Below, one piece after another: positions 52,766-62,139 of a stretch of 64,000 bases of DNA. Where the stretch lies: positions 248,001 through 312,000 of the forward strand of contig CAWBAK010000007.1 of assembly GCA_963786805.1 (NCBI GenBank). The letters run 5' to 3'. The notes below the pieces were generated by a model. It was not told the origin of the DNA. It was given only the letters and a program-made list of their open reading frames with translations, and ran no database searches. Positions within the stretch are counted from its first letter, which is position 1, and each line of letters opens with the position of its first letter. The position numbers were made by a program, and so were the translations under genes. Origin of the DNA: CALGFI01 sp963786805 (lineage in GTDB: Bacteria > Actinomycetota > UBA4738 > HRBIN12).

Positions 52766-53502
52766 CAGCGGGCCACGCTCGTGGTGTCGCGGCGGGTCCT
52801 GGTCTCGGCGAGCACGATGATCCCGAGGCCCCAGGCGAGCGTGAGCCACGCCCACAGGGCATCGAACGCTCCGGCATAGTCGGCCAGCGCCAGCGATCCC
52901 GCGCCGACGAAGAGGGCCGACCCGCCGACGAGCCACACGCCGAGCCGGCGACCGGGCTCCCGGAGCGAGGCCGCGATGCCGCAGATCGGAAGCGCGAGCG
53001 CGGCGGCCGCCATCCCGCTGTAGTGATGGAACTCCCAGTGCGGATCGCCAACCTGACCCGTTCGCTGGAACTCGCTCTGCGTCAGCAGCCACGCGATCGC
53101 CGGGGCGAGCGCCACGAGCGATAGCAGCGCGGTCGGCAGGTCGACGCCGCTCGCGCGAAGGAGCGAGCGGCGTGAGGGATGGAGCACCCACAGCACCACG
53201 ATCGAGATCGGTCCCGTGAACCAGCCACCCGAGACGAAGTCGCCCGAGGCCAGGCCGGCGACCGCGCCAGCGATCCCGGAACCCGCGGCGACGAAGAAGG
53301 CGGACACGTTCTGCTCCGGCCGCCACGCGCATACGAGCAGCGCGGTCCCGAGCAGCACGCCGTAGAGCGGGGTGAGCGCCACGTAGTGGAGCCGATGGAT
53401 CGACTCGGCATCATCGATGAAGGAGATGATGGCAAGGGGCGCACTGATCACGAACCCGAAGACGCCGAGGAGCCCCGCCACGATGCGGAATGCAAGCCTC
53501 AT
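52765..53502 (-). CDS. Hypothetical polytopic membrane protein
   Basis: A 245-residue protein with about seven hydrophobic helices and no recognisable domain. The N-terminus is a hydrophobic helix (IVAGLLGVFGFVISAPLAII) and an HWEFHHYSGMAAAALALP segment holds three histidines in or near the membrane, which might bind metal or haem. It is coupled to the 59-residue membrane protein downstream and lies downstream of the cyclase gene on the same strand (22-base gap), so it may belong to the signalling operon. Confidence 0.65.
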   Translation of the reverse strand: MRLAFRIVAGLLGVFGFVISAPLAIISFIDDAESIHRLHYVALTPLYGVLLGTALLVCAWRPEQNVSAFFVAAGSGIAGAVAGLASGDFVSGGWFTGPISIVVLWVLHPSRRSLLRASGVDLPTALLSLVALAPAIAWLLTQSEFQRTGQVGDPHWEFHHYSGMAAAALALPICGIAASLREPGRRLGVWLVGGSALFVGAGSLALADYAGAFDALWAWLTLAWGLGIIVLAETRTRRDTTSVAR

Positions 53503-53524
53503 CCCGGCCGCTCGCTCCTCGCCG

Positions 53525-54814
53525 TCATCGATCCTCTGCCTTGGTGCGGACCCGGTAGACCTCCACCGGCTCCTCGCGCCCCTTCACCTGACGAAGGCCG
53601 ATCGGGAGCGCGTCCACGTCGTCCGCGGAGGCGATCGTGCTCGCGCTCGCGACGATCTCACCGCCCTCGGCCTCGGACTGCAGGCGTTGCGCGACGTTCA
53701 CGGCATCGCCGATCACCGTGTACTCGAGCCGGCCACCGCCGCCTACCGCGCCTGCGATCACGAGGCCCGAGTTGATCCCGACGCCGATGTGCAGTCCGTC
53801 GACCGCCTGCGTGCCCCAACCCTCGGCGTTCAGCTCGGCCTGCCTGGCCTGCATCGCGATCGCGCATCGGAGCGCGCGCGCGGCGTGGTCGAGGAGCGGA
53901 TCGGGGGCGCCGAACACCACCATCACGGAGTCGCCCTGGAACTTGTCGATCGTTCCGCCGTGCTCGACCACGATCTCCGCCATCGCGGTGAAGTGTCGCC
54001 CGACGATCTCGGCGATCTCGCGCGCCGACAGCCGTTCCGCGATCGTCGAGAACCCGCGGATGTCGCTGAACAGGACGGTGACCTCGAGCTCCTCCTGTCC
54101 CACCTCGCCGGCCGCGAGCTTCTCGGCAACCCGTTGCGGCATGTACGAGGAGAGCGTCGCGGCGGCGGCCTGCTTGGCGACGACCGCGGCGTGCAGCCGC
54201 TTCATCTCGTCGACGGCGCTCGCTCCGCCCGTGGTGGCGCCCGCAGCCATCCGCGTGAAGAGCCCCGTCACGCGGCCGTCGACCGCCTCCTGCGTGGTGC
54301 CGAGGCGCTCGGCCATCGCCTCATAGCCGAGGCCTTGCGACATGAGCTCGAGCAGCTCGCGGTCGTGCTCGCCGGTCTCGCGGCGGCCGGACAAGCGCTC
54401 GGCGATCGCCGGGTCGACCGCGCTGCCGCCGGCCGCCACCTCGCGGATCGCCTTCACGAGTTCGTCTCCCTGCGCGATCCGATCCTTCAGGAGGTAGGCC
54501 AACCCGCTCTGGCCCTTGCCGAGCAGCGCGATCGCGTACGCCTCGTCGTCGTGCGCCGACAGCACGACCACCCCGGTCCCCGGATGCTTCTCGCGGATCG
54601 TGTGGGCGCAGTCGATGCCCTCGAGCTGGAAGTTCGGCGGCATCTTGATGTCCGTAACCACCACGTCGGGCTGGTGCTCCTCGGCCGCCGAGAGCAACGA
54701 GGGCGCGTCCGCGGCAACGCCGACGACGTCCATGTCCTCGTAGGAATCGAGCAGCGCCCGTACGCCCTCGCGCACGAGGACGTTGTCCTCGCCCAGCACG
54801 ATCCGGATGCTCAA
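53525..54814 (-). CDS. Response regulator-HTH-adenylate/guanylate cyclase fusion
   Basis: A 429-residue fusion. Residues 1-125 form a NarL-type receiver with phosphoacceptor aspartate 55 (VVVTDIKMPP) and the lysine in YLLKDRIAQ. About 150-192 is a degenerate LuxR-type helix-turn-helix (LLELMSQGLGYEAMAERLGTT). From about 235 a class III cyclase domain follows with both metal aspartates (LFSDIRGFSTIAE; DKFQGDSVMVVFGAP) and the transition-state Asn/Arg in IGDAVNVAQRL. The protein therefore should make a cyclic nucleotide when phosphorylated. It starts at TTG, divergent from a related regulator, with three 12-base repeats between them. Confidence 0.9.
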   Translation of the reverse strand: MSIRIVLGEDNVLVREGVRALLDSYEDMDVVGVAADAPSLLSAAEEHQPDVVVTDIKMPPNFQLEGIDCAHTIREKHPGTGVVVLSAHDDEAYAIALLGKGQSGLAYLLKDRIAQGDELVKAIREVAAGGSAVDPAIAERLSGRRETGEHDRELLELMSQGLGYEAMAERLGTTQEAVDGRVTGLFTRMAAGATTGGASAVDEMKRLHAAVVAKQAAAATLSSYMPQRVAEKLAAGEVGQEELEVTVLFSDIRGFSTIAERLSAREIAEIVGRHFTAMAEIVVEHGGTIDKFQGDSVMVVFGAPDPLLDHAARALRCAIAMQARQAELNAEGWGTQAVDGLHIGVGINSGLVIAGAVGGGGRLEYTVIGDAVNVAQRLQSEAEGGEIVASASTIASADDVDALPIGLRQVKGREEPVEVYRVRTKAEDR

Positions 54815-54826
54815 GCCGCTCTCTCC

Positions 54827-54862
54827 CGCTCCATAGCCCGCTCCATGGCCCGCTCGATGGCC
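54827..54862. repeat. Three tandem 12-bp repeats in divergent promoter region
   Basis: CGCTCCATAGCC, CGCTCCATGGCC and CGCTCGATGGCC follow each other without gaps between the cyclase gene and the NarL-type regulator. One-turn spacing on one face of the helix would suit a cooperative regulator. Confidence 0.65.
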
Positions 54863-54867
54863 GCGTG

Positions 54868-54879
54868 TACCATCCGCGC
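54868..54879 (+). promoter_or_regulatory. Putative leaderless -10 box for NarL-type regulator
   Basis: TACCAT ends six bases before the chosen ATG; a GTG at 54865 in frame overlaps it and is therefore less likely to be the start. Confidence 0.5.
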
Positions 54880-55554
54880 ATGGTCCGCGTGGTCTTCGCC
54901 GAGGATAACTACCTCGTGCGGGAGGGTACCGCCGCGCTCCTGCAGAACTCGAGCGACGTCGAGCTCGTGGGCATGGCCGCCTCGCTCGACGAGCTCCTCG
55001 AGAAGGTCGAGGAGCTCAAGCCCGAGGTGGTCCTCACCGACATCCGCATGCCTCCCACGAACACCACGGAGGGCATCGACGCGGCCAAACGGATCCGCGC
55101 GGAGCATCCGGAGATCGGCGTCGTGGTCCTGTCCCAGTACGCGGAAGAGGAGTACGCCTACGACCTCCTGAAGGACGGAGCCGCGGGGCTCGGGTACCTG
55201 CTGAAGGAACGCGTCAGCGACCTCGACGAGGTCGTGCGTGCCCTGAACGAGGTCTCCAAGGGAGGCTCCGTCCTGGATCCGAAGGTGGTCGAGGCGCTGG
55301 TCTCGGCGAAGGACCGGATGGCGCACTCGCCCCTGCTCAAGCTCACCGATCGCGAACGCGAGGTCCTGGAGAACATGGCGCAGGGCAAGAACAACGCCGC
55401 GATCGCGAAGTCGCTGTTCCTCACCGAGCGGGCCGTCGAGAAACACATCAACTCCCTGTTCCACAAGCTCGGCCTATCCGAGGAGACGGACGTCCATCGT
55501 CGCGTCATGGCCGTGCTGGCGTTCCTTCGCGACTCGGAGAGCCCAGCGACCTGA
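54880..55554 (+). CDS. NarL/LuxR-type response regulator
   Basis: A 224-residue two-component regulator. The receiver has its aspartate at about 54 (VVLTDIRMPPTNTTEGID), nearly the same extended loop as the cyclase fusion (MPPNFQLEGID), which indicates common descent. The C-terminal LuxR-type helix-turn-helix reads LTDREREVLENMAQGKNNAAIAKSLFLTERAVEKHINSLFHKLGL (in part). It likely activates genes when phosphorylated by one of the two HisKA_3 kinases downstream. Confidence 0.93.
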   Translation: MVRVVFAEDNYLVREGTAALLQNSSDVELVGMAASLDELLEKVEELKPEVVLTDIRMPPTNTTEGIDAAKRIRAEHPEIGVVVLSQYAEEEYAYDLLKDGAAGLGYLLKERVSDLDEVVRALNEVSKGGSVLDPKVVEALVSAKDRMAHSPLLKLTDREREVLENMAQGKNNAAIAKSLFLTERAVEKHINSLFHKLGLSEETDVHRRVMAVLAFLRDSESPAT

Positions 55555-55555
55555 C

Positions 55556-55572
55556 GTCGCGGCAGCCGCGAC
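55556..55572. terminator. Possible hairpin between convergent regulator and USP
   Basis: GTCGCGG and CCGCGAC pair around a CAG loop just after the regulator stop. No T-run follows; weak evidence for termination. Confidence 0.35.
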
Positions 55573-55578
55573 CTGCCG

Positions 55579-55986
55579 TCACTGCGCGATCCGCGTGTCG
55601 ACGATGTACACCGAGCACGGCGCGTGCCGCAGCACGAGGTTCGGAACGCTGTCGCGCACCCGCCACCACGATCCCTGCATGCCGCGGTTGCCGAGCACGA
55701 TGGTGTCGACCCGTTCCTTCTCGGCGGTCTCGACGAGCCGCTCGGCCGGATCGCCCGGCTCGCTCCAGCTGCGGACCGCGATCTCGGGGAAGCGGTCCCC
55801 CATCGCGGATAGGTAGCGCTCGGGGTCGGCGGACTTCTTCGGGTCCGCGGCGTCGTGCGCCGCGCCATCCGACCGGACGTGGACGACCAGCAGCTCGGCC
55901 TCGTTCTGCCGGGCGAGCTCGGCCGCGGCCTTGACGGCGAGATCGGCCGAGGCGGTGGTGTCGGTCCCCACCAGGATCTTCTTCAT
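55579..55986 (-). CDS. Universal stress protein
   Basis: A 135-residue UspA-fold protein. The N-terminus MKKILVGTDTTASADLAVKAA and the C-terminal VLGNRGMQGSWWRVRDSVPN...APCSVYIVDTR carry the ATP-binding G-2x-G-9x-type motif in modified form. Length matches single-domain USPs. An AAAGGAGG lies seven bases before the ATG. Together with the USP domain of the UbiB fusion it suggests this island responds to starvation or oxygen limitation, as USPs do in the mycobacterial DosR regulon. Confidence 0.9.
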   Translation of the reverse strand: MKKILVGTDTTASADLAVKAAAELARQNEAELLVVHVRSDGAAHDAADPKKSADPERYLSAMGDRFPEIAVRSWSEPGDPAERLVETAEKERVDTIVLGNRGMQGSWWRVRDSVPNLVLRHAPCSVYIVDTRIAQ

Positions 55987-56214
55987 GAGGAGCCTCCTTT
56001 AGCGCTGAGACCACGGTAGGCCCGGCGGGACCGCGCGACGACCCGGCCGCCACCACAACATCTCGGGGGTGCCAGCACGCTCCGCCGAGGGAGGCTCCCT
56101 CATGGGAACCTGCCGGTCGTCCCCCTTGGAACACCGCGGCGAACGATGCCACCATGGGTCGTGTGGACCCGACACGCCCGATGACTACGGGGAGCCGGCG
56201 ATGAGGCGCGAAGC

Positions 56215-58444
56215 ATGAGCCCGCGACTCGCGCGCTTCCTCGCGGTCGGCATCCTTGCGCTCAGCGTGGCGGCGGTGACCGTCGCCGGCGTCGTGAACTT
56301 CTCGATCAGCGATCGCATCGAGCCGGGCACCGTCGTCGTGGTCGGAGACCTCGACACACCGGGCATGCGTGAGCTCGTCGACGAGCTCCAAGGCCGGGCG
56401 GAAGACGGCGACGTCCTCATCGAGTCCGAGGGAGGCATCAACGTCGCCTTCGTCGTCCTCGTGTTCCTGCTGCTCGGCTGGATCGCGGTCGGCGTGCTGA
56501 TCGTGTGGAGGCAGCCGGCGAACTGGGCGGGATGGCTCTTCGTCATCACGGGCATGCTGTTCCCGCTCCTCAGCCTCGGGCAGTCGGCGGTGATCTACGG
56601 CTTGAAGGTGGAGCCTGGCTCGATCCCGTTGATGTCGGTCTGGGCGACGATCGGCGAGTACGCGCTCTATCCGCTCGCCCTCCTGCCGATGCTCTTCCTC
56701 CTGTACCCCGACGGACACCTTCCCGGGCCTCGGTGGCGATGGAGCGTCATCGGCCTGGCGGGAGGGACCGCCGTCGCGTTCCTCGGGTTCCTGTTCCGCC
56801 CCGGCCCGTTCAACAACTGGCGTGAGGACGGGATCGTGTTCGAGAACCCGTTCGGCGTGGACGCCTTCGCGTCCGTGGCGGGCGTGGTCATCGCCGCCGG
56901 CACGATCGTCGCCCTGATCTCGGGCTTGTCCGCGGTGGTCGCGATCGTCCTGCGCTTCCGGCGATCGACCGGCGAGGCGCGCCAGCAGATGCGCCTGCTG
57001 GCGTTCGTCGGCGCTCTCGCCGGGATGTTCATCGCCCTGATGTTCGTCCTGGGCTTCGTCGCCGAGGCAGCTCTCGCCCAACGACGAGGAGCTCGCCATC
57101 TTCCCGATCATGTTCGGTCTCGCGGCGTTCACCATCGTGATCGGCGTTCCGGCCGCATACCTCCTCGCGATCTTCCGCCACGGCTTGTGGGACCTCGACG
57201 TCGTCATCAAGAAGACGGTGATCTTCGCCATCGTCGCGGGAGGCCTGACCCTGCTGCTCCTCCTCGTGGTCGCGCTCCTTCCGACCGCGGTCCTGGGCAC
57301 GGGGCTCACGGGCTGGGAGCGCGGCCTCCTTCTCGTCGGGATCGCGCTCGGCGTGCTCGTCGGTCCGTTGCGTCGTCGCGCCCGGCGGTTCGCGGATCGG
57401 ATCGTCTACGGACGGAGGGCCACCCCGTACGAGGTGCTGTCCGCGTTCGGCGAGCGCGTGGGTGAGACGTATTCGACCGAGGACGTCCTGCCACGGATGG
57501 CCCACCTGCTCGCCGAAGCCACCGGCGCCGAGACGGCGACCGTGTGGATCCGCGTCGGGGGCGAGCTCGTCGCCGAGGCCGGCCACCCCGCGGTGGAGCA
57601 CGGACGGCGGCTTCCGGCTCCCGGCGACGCGCTGCCCGACATCGAGAGCGAACACGCGGCCGAGGTCCGCCATCAGGGCGAGCTCCTCGGCGCGCTGTCG
57701 GTGCGGACGCCGGCCAACGACCCGATGAACCCCACGAAGGAGAAGCTCATCGCCGACCTGGCGGCGCAGGCCGGACTCGTGCTGAGCAACGTCCGCCTGA
57801 TCGAGGAGCTTCGGGCTTCCCGTCAGCGCCTCGTCGCCGCGCAGGATGAGGAACGCCGCAAGATCGAGCGCAACCTGCACGACGGCGCTCAGCAGCAACT
57901 CGTGGCGCTGGCCGTGCAACTCAAGCTGGCGCGAACGATGCTCGATCGCGATCCTCCGAGGGTCGGCGACATGCTCGATGCCTTGCAGGCCTCGGCGACG
58001 GAGGCGATCGAGGACCTTCGCGATCTCGCCCGAGGCATCTATCCGCCGCTGCTCGCGGACAAGGGCCTCGAGGCCGCGCTCGAGGCGCAGGCTCGGAAGT
58101 CGTCCATCCCCGTCGTGGTCGAGACCGACGCGGTCGGCCGGTACCCTCGGGACGTGGAGTCCGCCGTCTACTTCTGCGCGCTCGAGTCGCTCAACAACGT
58201 GGCGAAGTACGCCGAGGCCTCGCGCGCGGTCGTTCGCCTCGCGAAGTCGAACGGACATCTCACCTTCACCGTGACCGACGACGGTCGAGGTTTCGACCCG
58301 GAGTCCAACGTCGACGGAACGGGGCTTCAGGGGATGGCGGACCGGCTCGACGCGATCGGCGGAACGCTCGACGTGACGAGCGCGCCGGGCTCGGGCACCA
58401 CCGTGACCGGCCGCGTGCCGGTCGAGGGAAGTGGCTCGCGATGA
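56215..58444 (+). CDS. Membrane sensor histidine kinase (HisKA_3), frameshifted
   Basis: A NarX-type kinase of about 742 residues. The first frame gives a signal-like helix, an external loop and about six membrane helices; the second frame, from near 57075, resumes with LSPNDEELAIFPIMFGLAAF, further helices, a GAF domain (about 415-560), the HisKA_3 box ERRKIERNLHDGAQQQLVALAV and HATPase_c (VTDDGRGFDPESNVDGTGLQGM in part). One indel joins them. It is closely related to the next gene, whose ATG overlaps its TGA. The likely partners are the NarL-type and cyclase-type regulators upstream. Confidence 0.88.
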
Positions 58445-60504
58445 GATCTCGGGTCCCCTGGTACCTCGCGGGTGGCGGTCTGATCCTCGTCGTCCCGACG
58501 ATGTTCCTGACCATCCGCAACGGAAGCCTGTCAGAGGATGCGTTCTTCATCCCGCTGGCGATCGTGATGATGGCGGGATGGACGGTGGTCGGCGCGCTCC
58601 TCGCGTCCCGCAACCGGAAGAACCCGATCGGGTGGCTGATGATGGCCTTCGGGCTCGGCTTCCTGCTCGGGGGCCTCTTGGAAGAGCTTTCCACCTATGC
58701 CTTCCAGACGAACCCCGGCGCGCTCCCCTTCGATTCCTTCTATCCCTGGGTCGCGAGCTGGAGCTTCGTCCTCGTCCTGACGCCGGTCCCGCTCCTCCTG
58801 CTGCTGTATCCCACCGGCGGCGTGCCCTCGAAGCGCTGGCGTCCGCTGCTGTGGGCGATCCCGATCGCTTCCGCGCTCGCGATCGTCACGACGATCGTCC
58901 GGACGGACCGGCTGTATGCCGGCGACCTGCGCATCCCGAACCCGACCGGGGTCCCTTCGCTCGAGGCGGCGGCCAAGGTGGTGCAGCAGACAACGGGGTT
59001 CGTGTATCTCCTCGTCCTGGCTCCGCTCTGCGTCCTCGCGTTGATCCTGCGCTTCCGCCGGTCGCAGGGCGTGGAGCGACAGCAGATCCGCTGGCTCGCC
59101 TATGTGGGCGCGATCAGCGGGATCGCTCTCGTCGCGGCCATCGTGACGGGGATCGGTCTGGGCCCGAACGAGACCCGCCTCGCCAACGAGGTCGCGTTCT
59201 ATGTCTTCTTCATCGCGCTCGGACTCGGGATCCCCGCGGCGATCGGCTTCGCGCTCCTTCGCTACGGGCTCTGGGACCTCGACGTCGTCCTGAAGAAGAC
59301 GCTCGTCGCCGCGATCCTCGTGATCTTGATCACCGGAGCGTCCCTGCTCGCGCTCCTGATCGCCGGCGGACTGGTGGTCGGTCCCGTCAGGGACGAACCC
59401 ATCCTGGTGCTCGTCGCCGGCTTCTTGATCGGCGCCATCGCGTGGCCGCTGCTGCGACTCGCGCGCAAGATCGCGGATCGCCTCGTCTACGGAGGGCGGG
59501 CCACGCCGTACGAGGTGCTCACCGAGTTCTCGGGGAGGATGGCCGAGACGTACTCGACCGAGGACGTCCTGCCGCGGACGGCCTCGATCCTGGGCGCCGG
59601 CACGGGCGCCGAGGCCGTGACGATCTGGCTCCTCGTCGGCGGCGAGTTCCGACCCGCGGCGGGATGGCCGGGCGACACGCGGCCCGACGAGCCGCAGCCG
59701 AGCGCGACGCTCGCGGACCTGGACCCCGGGACGTTCGAGGTTCGTCACCAGGGAGAGCTCCTCGGAGCGATCACTGTCCGGATGCCGGCGAACGATCCGA
59801 TGAGCCCGTCGAAGGAGCGGCTGATCCGCGACCTCGCCTCGCAGGCGGGACTCGTCCTTCGCAACGTGCGGCTGATCGAAGAGCTGCGCCAGTCCCGGCG
59901 CCGCATCGTCGCGGCCGTCGACGAGGGGCGCCGGCAACTCGAGCGCAACATCCACGACGGTGCCCAGCAGCAGCTCGTCGCGCTCGCCGTGAAGCTTCGG
60001 CTCGCCGACGTGGTGCTGGACAAGGACCCCGCCAAAGCGCACGCGTTCCTCGGCGAGCTCCGCGAGGAGACCAACGACGCGCTGGAGAACCTGCGTGACC
60101 TCGCGCGCGGCATCTATCCACCGCTCCTGGCGGACGAGGGTCTGACCCCGGCGCTCGAGGCGCAGGCTCGCCGATCGCCCGTGCCCGTGCGAGTGAGCCG
60201 CGACGGGATCGGCCGGTACACGCAGGACGTCGAGGCGACGGTCTACTTCTGCGTCCTTGAGGCGCTGCAGAACGTGACGAAGTACGCGAACGCTTCCGGC
60301 GTCGAGATCGACATCCGGCAGCGAGACGGCGACCTCACCTTCGAGATCCGCGACGACGGGATCGGGTTCGATCCGGCCACCGCTCCGCGCGGGACCGGGC
60401 TTCTGGGGATGGCCGACCGCGTCGAGGCCGTCGGAGGAACCTTGCACGTCCGGAGCGCGCCGGGAGACGGCACGACCGTCAGCGGAACGCTCCCGATCTC
60501 CTAG
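58441..60504 (+). CDS. Membrane sensor histidine kinase (HisKA_3), paralogue
   Basis: An intact 687-residue paralogue of the preceding kinase. About eight membrane helices fill residues 1-330 (RNRKNPIGWLMMAFGLGFLL, LYPTGGVPSKRWRPLLWAIP), a GAF domain follows (RATPYEVLTEFSGRMAETYSTEDVLPR in part), then HisKA_3 with histidine 505 in RNIHDGAQQQLVALAVKL and HATPase_c (IRDDGIGFDPATAPRGTGLLGM in part). Its ATG overlaps the upstream stop (ATGA), so both kinases are made from one message and may form heterodimers. The signal sensed is unknown. Confidence 0.94.
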   Translation: MRSRVPWYLAGGGLILVVPTMFLTIRNGSLSEDAFFIPLAIVMMAGWTVVGALLASRNRKNPIGWLMMAFGLGFLLGGLLEELSTYAFQTNPGALPFDSFYPWVASWSFVLVLTPVPLLLLLYPTGGVPSKRWRPLLWAIPIASALAIVTTIVRTDRLYAGDLRIPNPTGVPSLEAAAKVVQQTTGFVYLLVLAPLCVLALILRFRRSQGVERQQIRWLAYVGAISGIALVAAIVTGIGLGPNETRLANEVAFYVFFIALGLGIPAAIGFALLRYGLWDLDVVLKKTLVAAILVILITGASLLALLIAGGLVVGPVRDEPILVLVAGFLIGAIAWPLLRLARKIADRLVYGGRATPYEVLTEFSGRMAETYSTEDVLPRTASILGAGTGAEAVTIWLLVGGEFRPAAGWPGDTRPDEPQPSATLADLDPGTFEVRHQGELLGAITVRMPANDPMSPSKERLIRDLASQAGLVLRNVRLIEELRQSRRRIVAAVDEGRRQLERNIHDGAQQQLVALAVKLRLADVVLDKDPAKAHAFLGELREETNDALENLRDLARGIYPPLLADEGLTPALEAQARRSPVPVRVSRDGIGRYTQDVEATVYFCVLEALQNVTKYANASGVEIDIRQRDGDLTFEIRDDGIGFDPATAPRGTGLLGMADRVEAVGGTLHVRSAPGDGTTVSGTLPIS

Positions 60505-60514
60505 CGGAGGGCGC

Positions 60515-60889
60515 CTACGCCGGCTTCGCGGCGTCCCACGCGGACTCGAGTCGATCCGGTCCGAACGAGGCTTTCGGGATGTAGGCGGCCGCCCCGCACT
60601 CGGCGGCGCGTGGCGCGTACTCGGCTTCCTCGTAGGTGGAAAGGAGCAGCACCACCACCGGCCCGCTCTGCCCGTCCAGGATCTGGCGCGTCGCGTCGAG
60701 ACCGTTGATCCCCGGCAGGTTCACGTCCATCAGCACCAGGTCGGGCTTCAGCTCTCGAGCGAGCCTGACCGAGTCCTCACCGGTCTCCGCCTCGCCGGCC
60801 ACCTCGAACCCATCGGTGGCCTCGACCACGAGCTTCGCGGCCATGCGGAACGGTTCCTGGTCGTCCACGATGAGCACTCGGACGGTCAT
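60515..60889 (-). CDS. Single-domain receiver protein
   Basis: A 124-residue CheY-like receiver: VLIVDDQEPF, phosphoacceptor aspartate 55 in LVLMDVNLPGINGLD, LLLSTYEEA and lysine 106 in YIPKASFG. No output domain, so it may act as a phosphate sink for the two convergent kinases, or bind a partner protein. The frame extends far upstream but only this part is protein-like; ATG at 60889 is the natural start. Confidence 0.9.
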   Translation of the reverse strand: MTVRVLIVDDQEPFRMAAKLVVEATDGFEVAGEAETGEDSVRLARELKPDLVLMDVNLPGINGLDATRQILDGQSGPVVVLLLSTYEEAEYAPRAAECGAAAYIPKASFGPDRLESAWDAAKPA

Positions 60890-61008
60890 GAGCTGGTCCT
60901 CCAAGCTCAGCGTCCCACGGGGTTGGTCGAGCGACAGTGATGCCAGCACCACTGTTGAGCACCGCCCACCGGGGGGACACCCGGCCCGCGAGGCAGGACG
61001 GCGGGACC

Positions 61009-62139
61009 TCACGCCACGCCGCTGAGGCGAAGGAACGCCTGCTCCAGGACGAGCCGCGCGTTCAGGTTCACGTCCTCGGCCAGCGCCGCCCGCGCCTCCT
61101 CGGCGGCGGCGAGGCCGGCCGCGGCCGCGGCGGGCGACGCCGCAGCCGGCGCGAGGTCGGGGTTCATCAGGAGTTCGGAACCGCCTCCCACCGCGACGAC
61201 GACGCCGTCCCGCAGGAGCGCCGACACCGCGAGCAGCACGCGGTCCACGTAGTCGCGCTCGGCCCGGCGGACCTGTCGTTTGTGACGCTCTTCCATGCGG
61301 CGGATCGCGCCGCGGTATGCATCCTCCGGCCGTCCGCGATCGTCGAGGAACGGCGCGAGCTCGTCGCGCAACTGCTCGGCGAGGTCCTTCTTGTAGCGCT
61401 CCGCGGCCGCGAGCACGCGGTCGGCGGCCTCGAGCGACCCGGCCGGGCCGTGGCCCGCGAGATCCACCGCGTCGCGCGCCACCTCTCGGAACGACAGGCC
61501 GTCGGGATCGGTCGCCAGACGGCGGGCGCGGCCGAGGTTCCCGCCGGCGAGTCGCGCGGCGAGCGCGGCTCGCCCGGCGTCGGCGCCCTCCCCGGTCAGC
61601 GTCTCGACGACGAAACGCTCGGACAGCGGCAGGAACGTGACGACGTGACATCGCGAGAGCACCGTCTCGGGGAGCTCGTCGGGGCGGGCGGAGAGCAGCA
61701 AGATGACGGTCTCGGCCGGCGGTTCCTCGAGCACCTTCAGGAGCACGTCCGCCGCCGCGGGATTCAGGCGGTCCGCCTCGCGGATCACGAACACCTTCCG
61801 GCCGGGCTCGGGCGCGGTCCGGTACGCCGGGTGCCAGATCTCGGCGCGAACCGTGTCCACGTGGATGTCGCGGCCCTCGGGTTCGACGACGACCTGGTTC
61901 GGGTGCTTGTCCGCGAGCGCGAGCCGGCAGTTTCGGCACACGCCGCATCCGCCCTCGGTGCACAGCAGCGCCGCCGCGAACGCGCGGGCCGCGAGGGACT
62001 TGCCGCCGCCCTCCGGTCCGGCGAGGAGGTAGGCGTGGTGCGGCCGCCTCGCCGCCTGCCGCAGGAACGCCATCGCGCGCTCCTGGCCGGGGATCCGCTC
62101 GAGCACAGGGACGTCGCTAGCGGGTTCCGTCGTCGTCAC
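61009..62139 (-). CDS. holB: DNA polymerase III delta-prime subunit
   Basis: Clamp-loader AAA+ subunit. The 376-residue product has YLLAGPEGGGKSLAARAFA (Walker A at about 41-48), a zinc knuckle (CTEGGCGVCRNC), the DRLNPAAADVLLKVLEEPP Walker B region and SRCHVVTF with the sensor arginine. GTG start, overlapping the thymidylate kinase 3' end by 23 bases. The tmk-holB order is widespread. Confidence 0.93.
   Translation of the reverse strand: MTTTEPASDVPVLERIPGQERAMAFLRQAARRPHHAYLLAGPEGGGKSLAARAFAAALLCTEGGCGVCRNCRLALADKHPNQVVVEPEGRDIHVDTVRAEIWHPAYRTAPEPGRKVFVIREADRLNPAAADVLLKVLEEPPAETVILLLSARPDELPETVLSRCHVVTFLPLSERFVVETLTGEGADAGRAALAARLAGGNLGRARRLATDPDGLSFREVARDAVDLAGHGPAGSLEAADRVLAAAERYKKDLAEQLRDELAPFLDDRGRPEDAYRGAIRRMEERHKRQVRRAERDYVDRVLLAVSALLRDGVVVAVGGGSELLMNPDLAPAAASPAAAAAGLAAAEEARAALAEDVNLNARLVLEQAFLRLSGVA

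Noticed and set aside
50232..53051. 939-residue minus-strand open frame opposite the USP-UbiB gene
   Set aside because: Runs through tRNA-Thr and opposite a gene with clear kinase motifs; composition is that of an antisense shadow.
58531..60447. 638-residue open frame opposite the second membrane histidine kinase
   Set aside because: Arg/Asp/Glu-rich shadow without domains; the plus strand has intact HisKA_3 and HATPase motifs.
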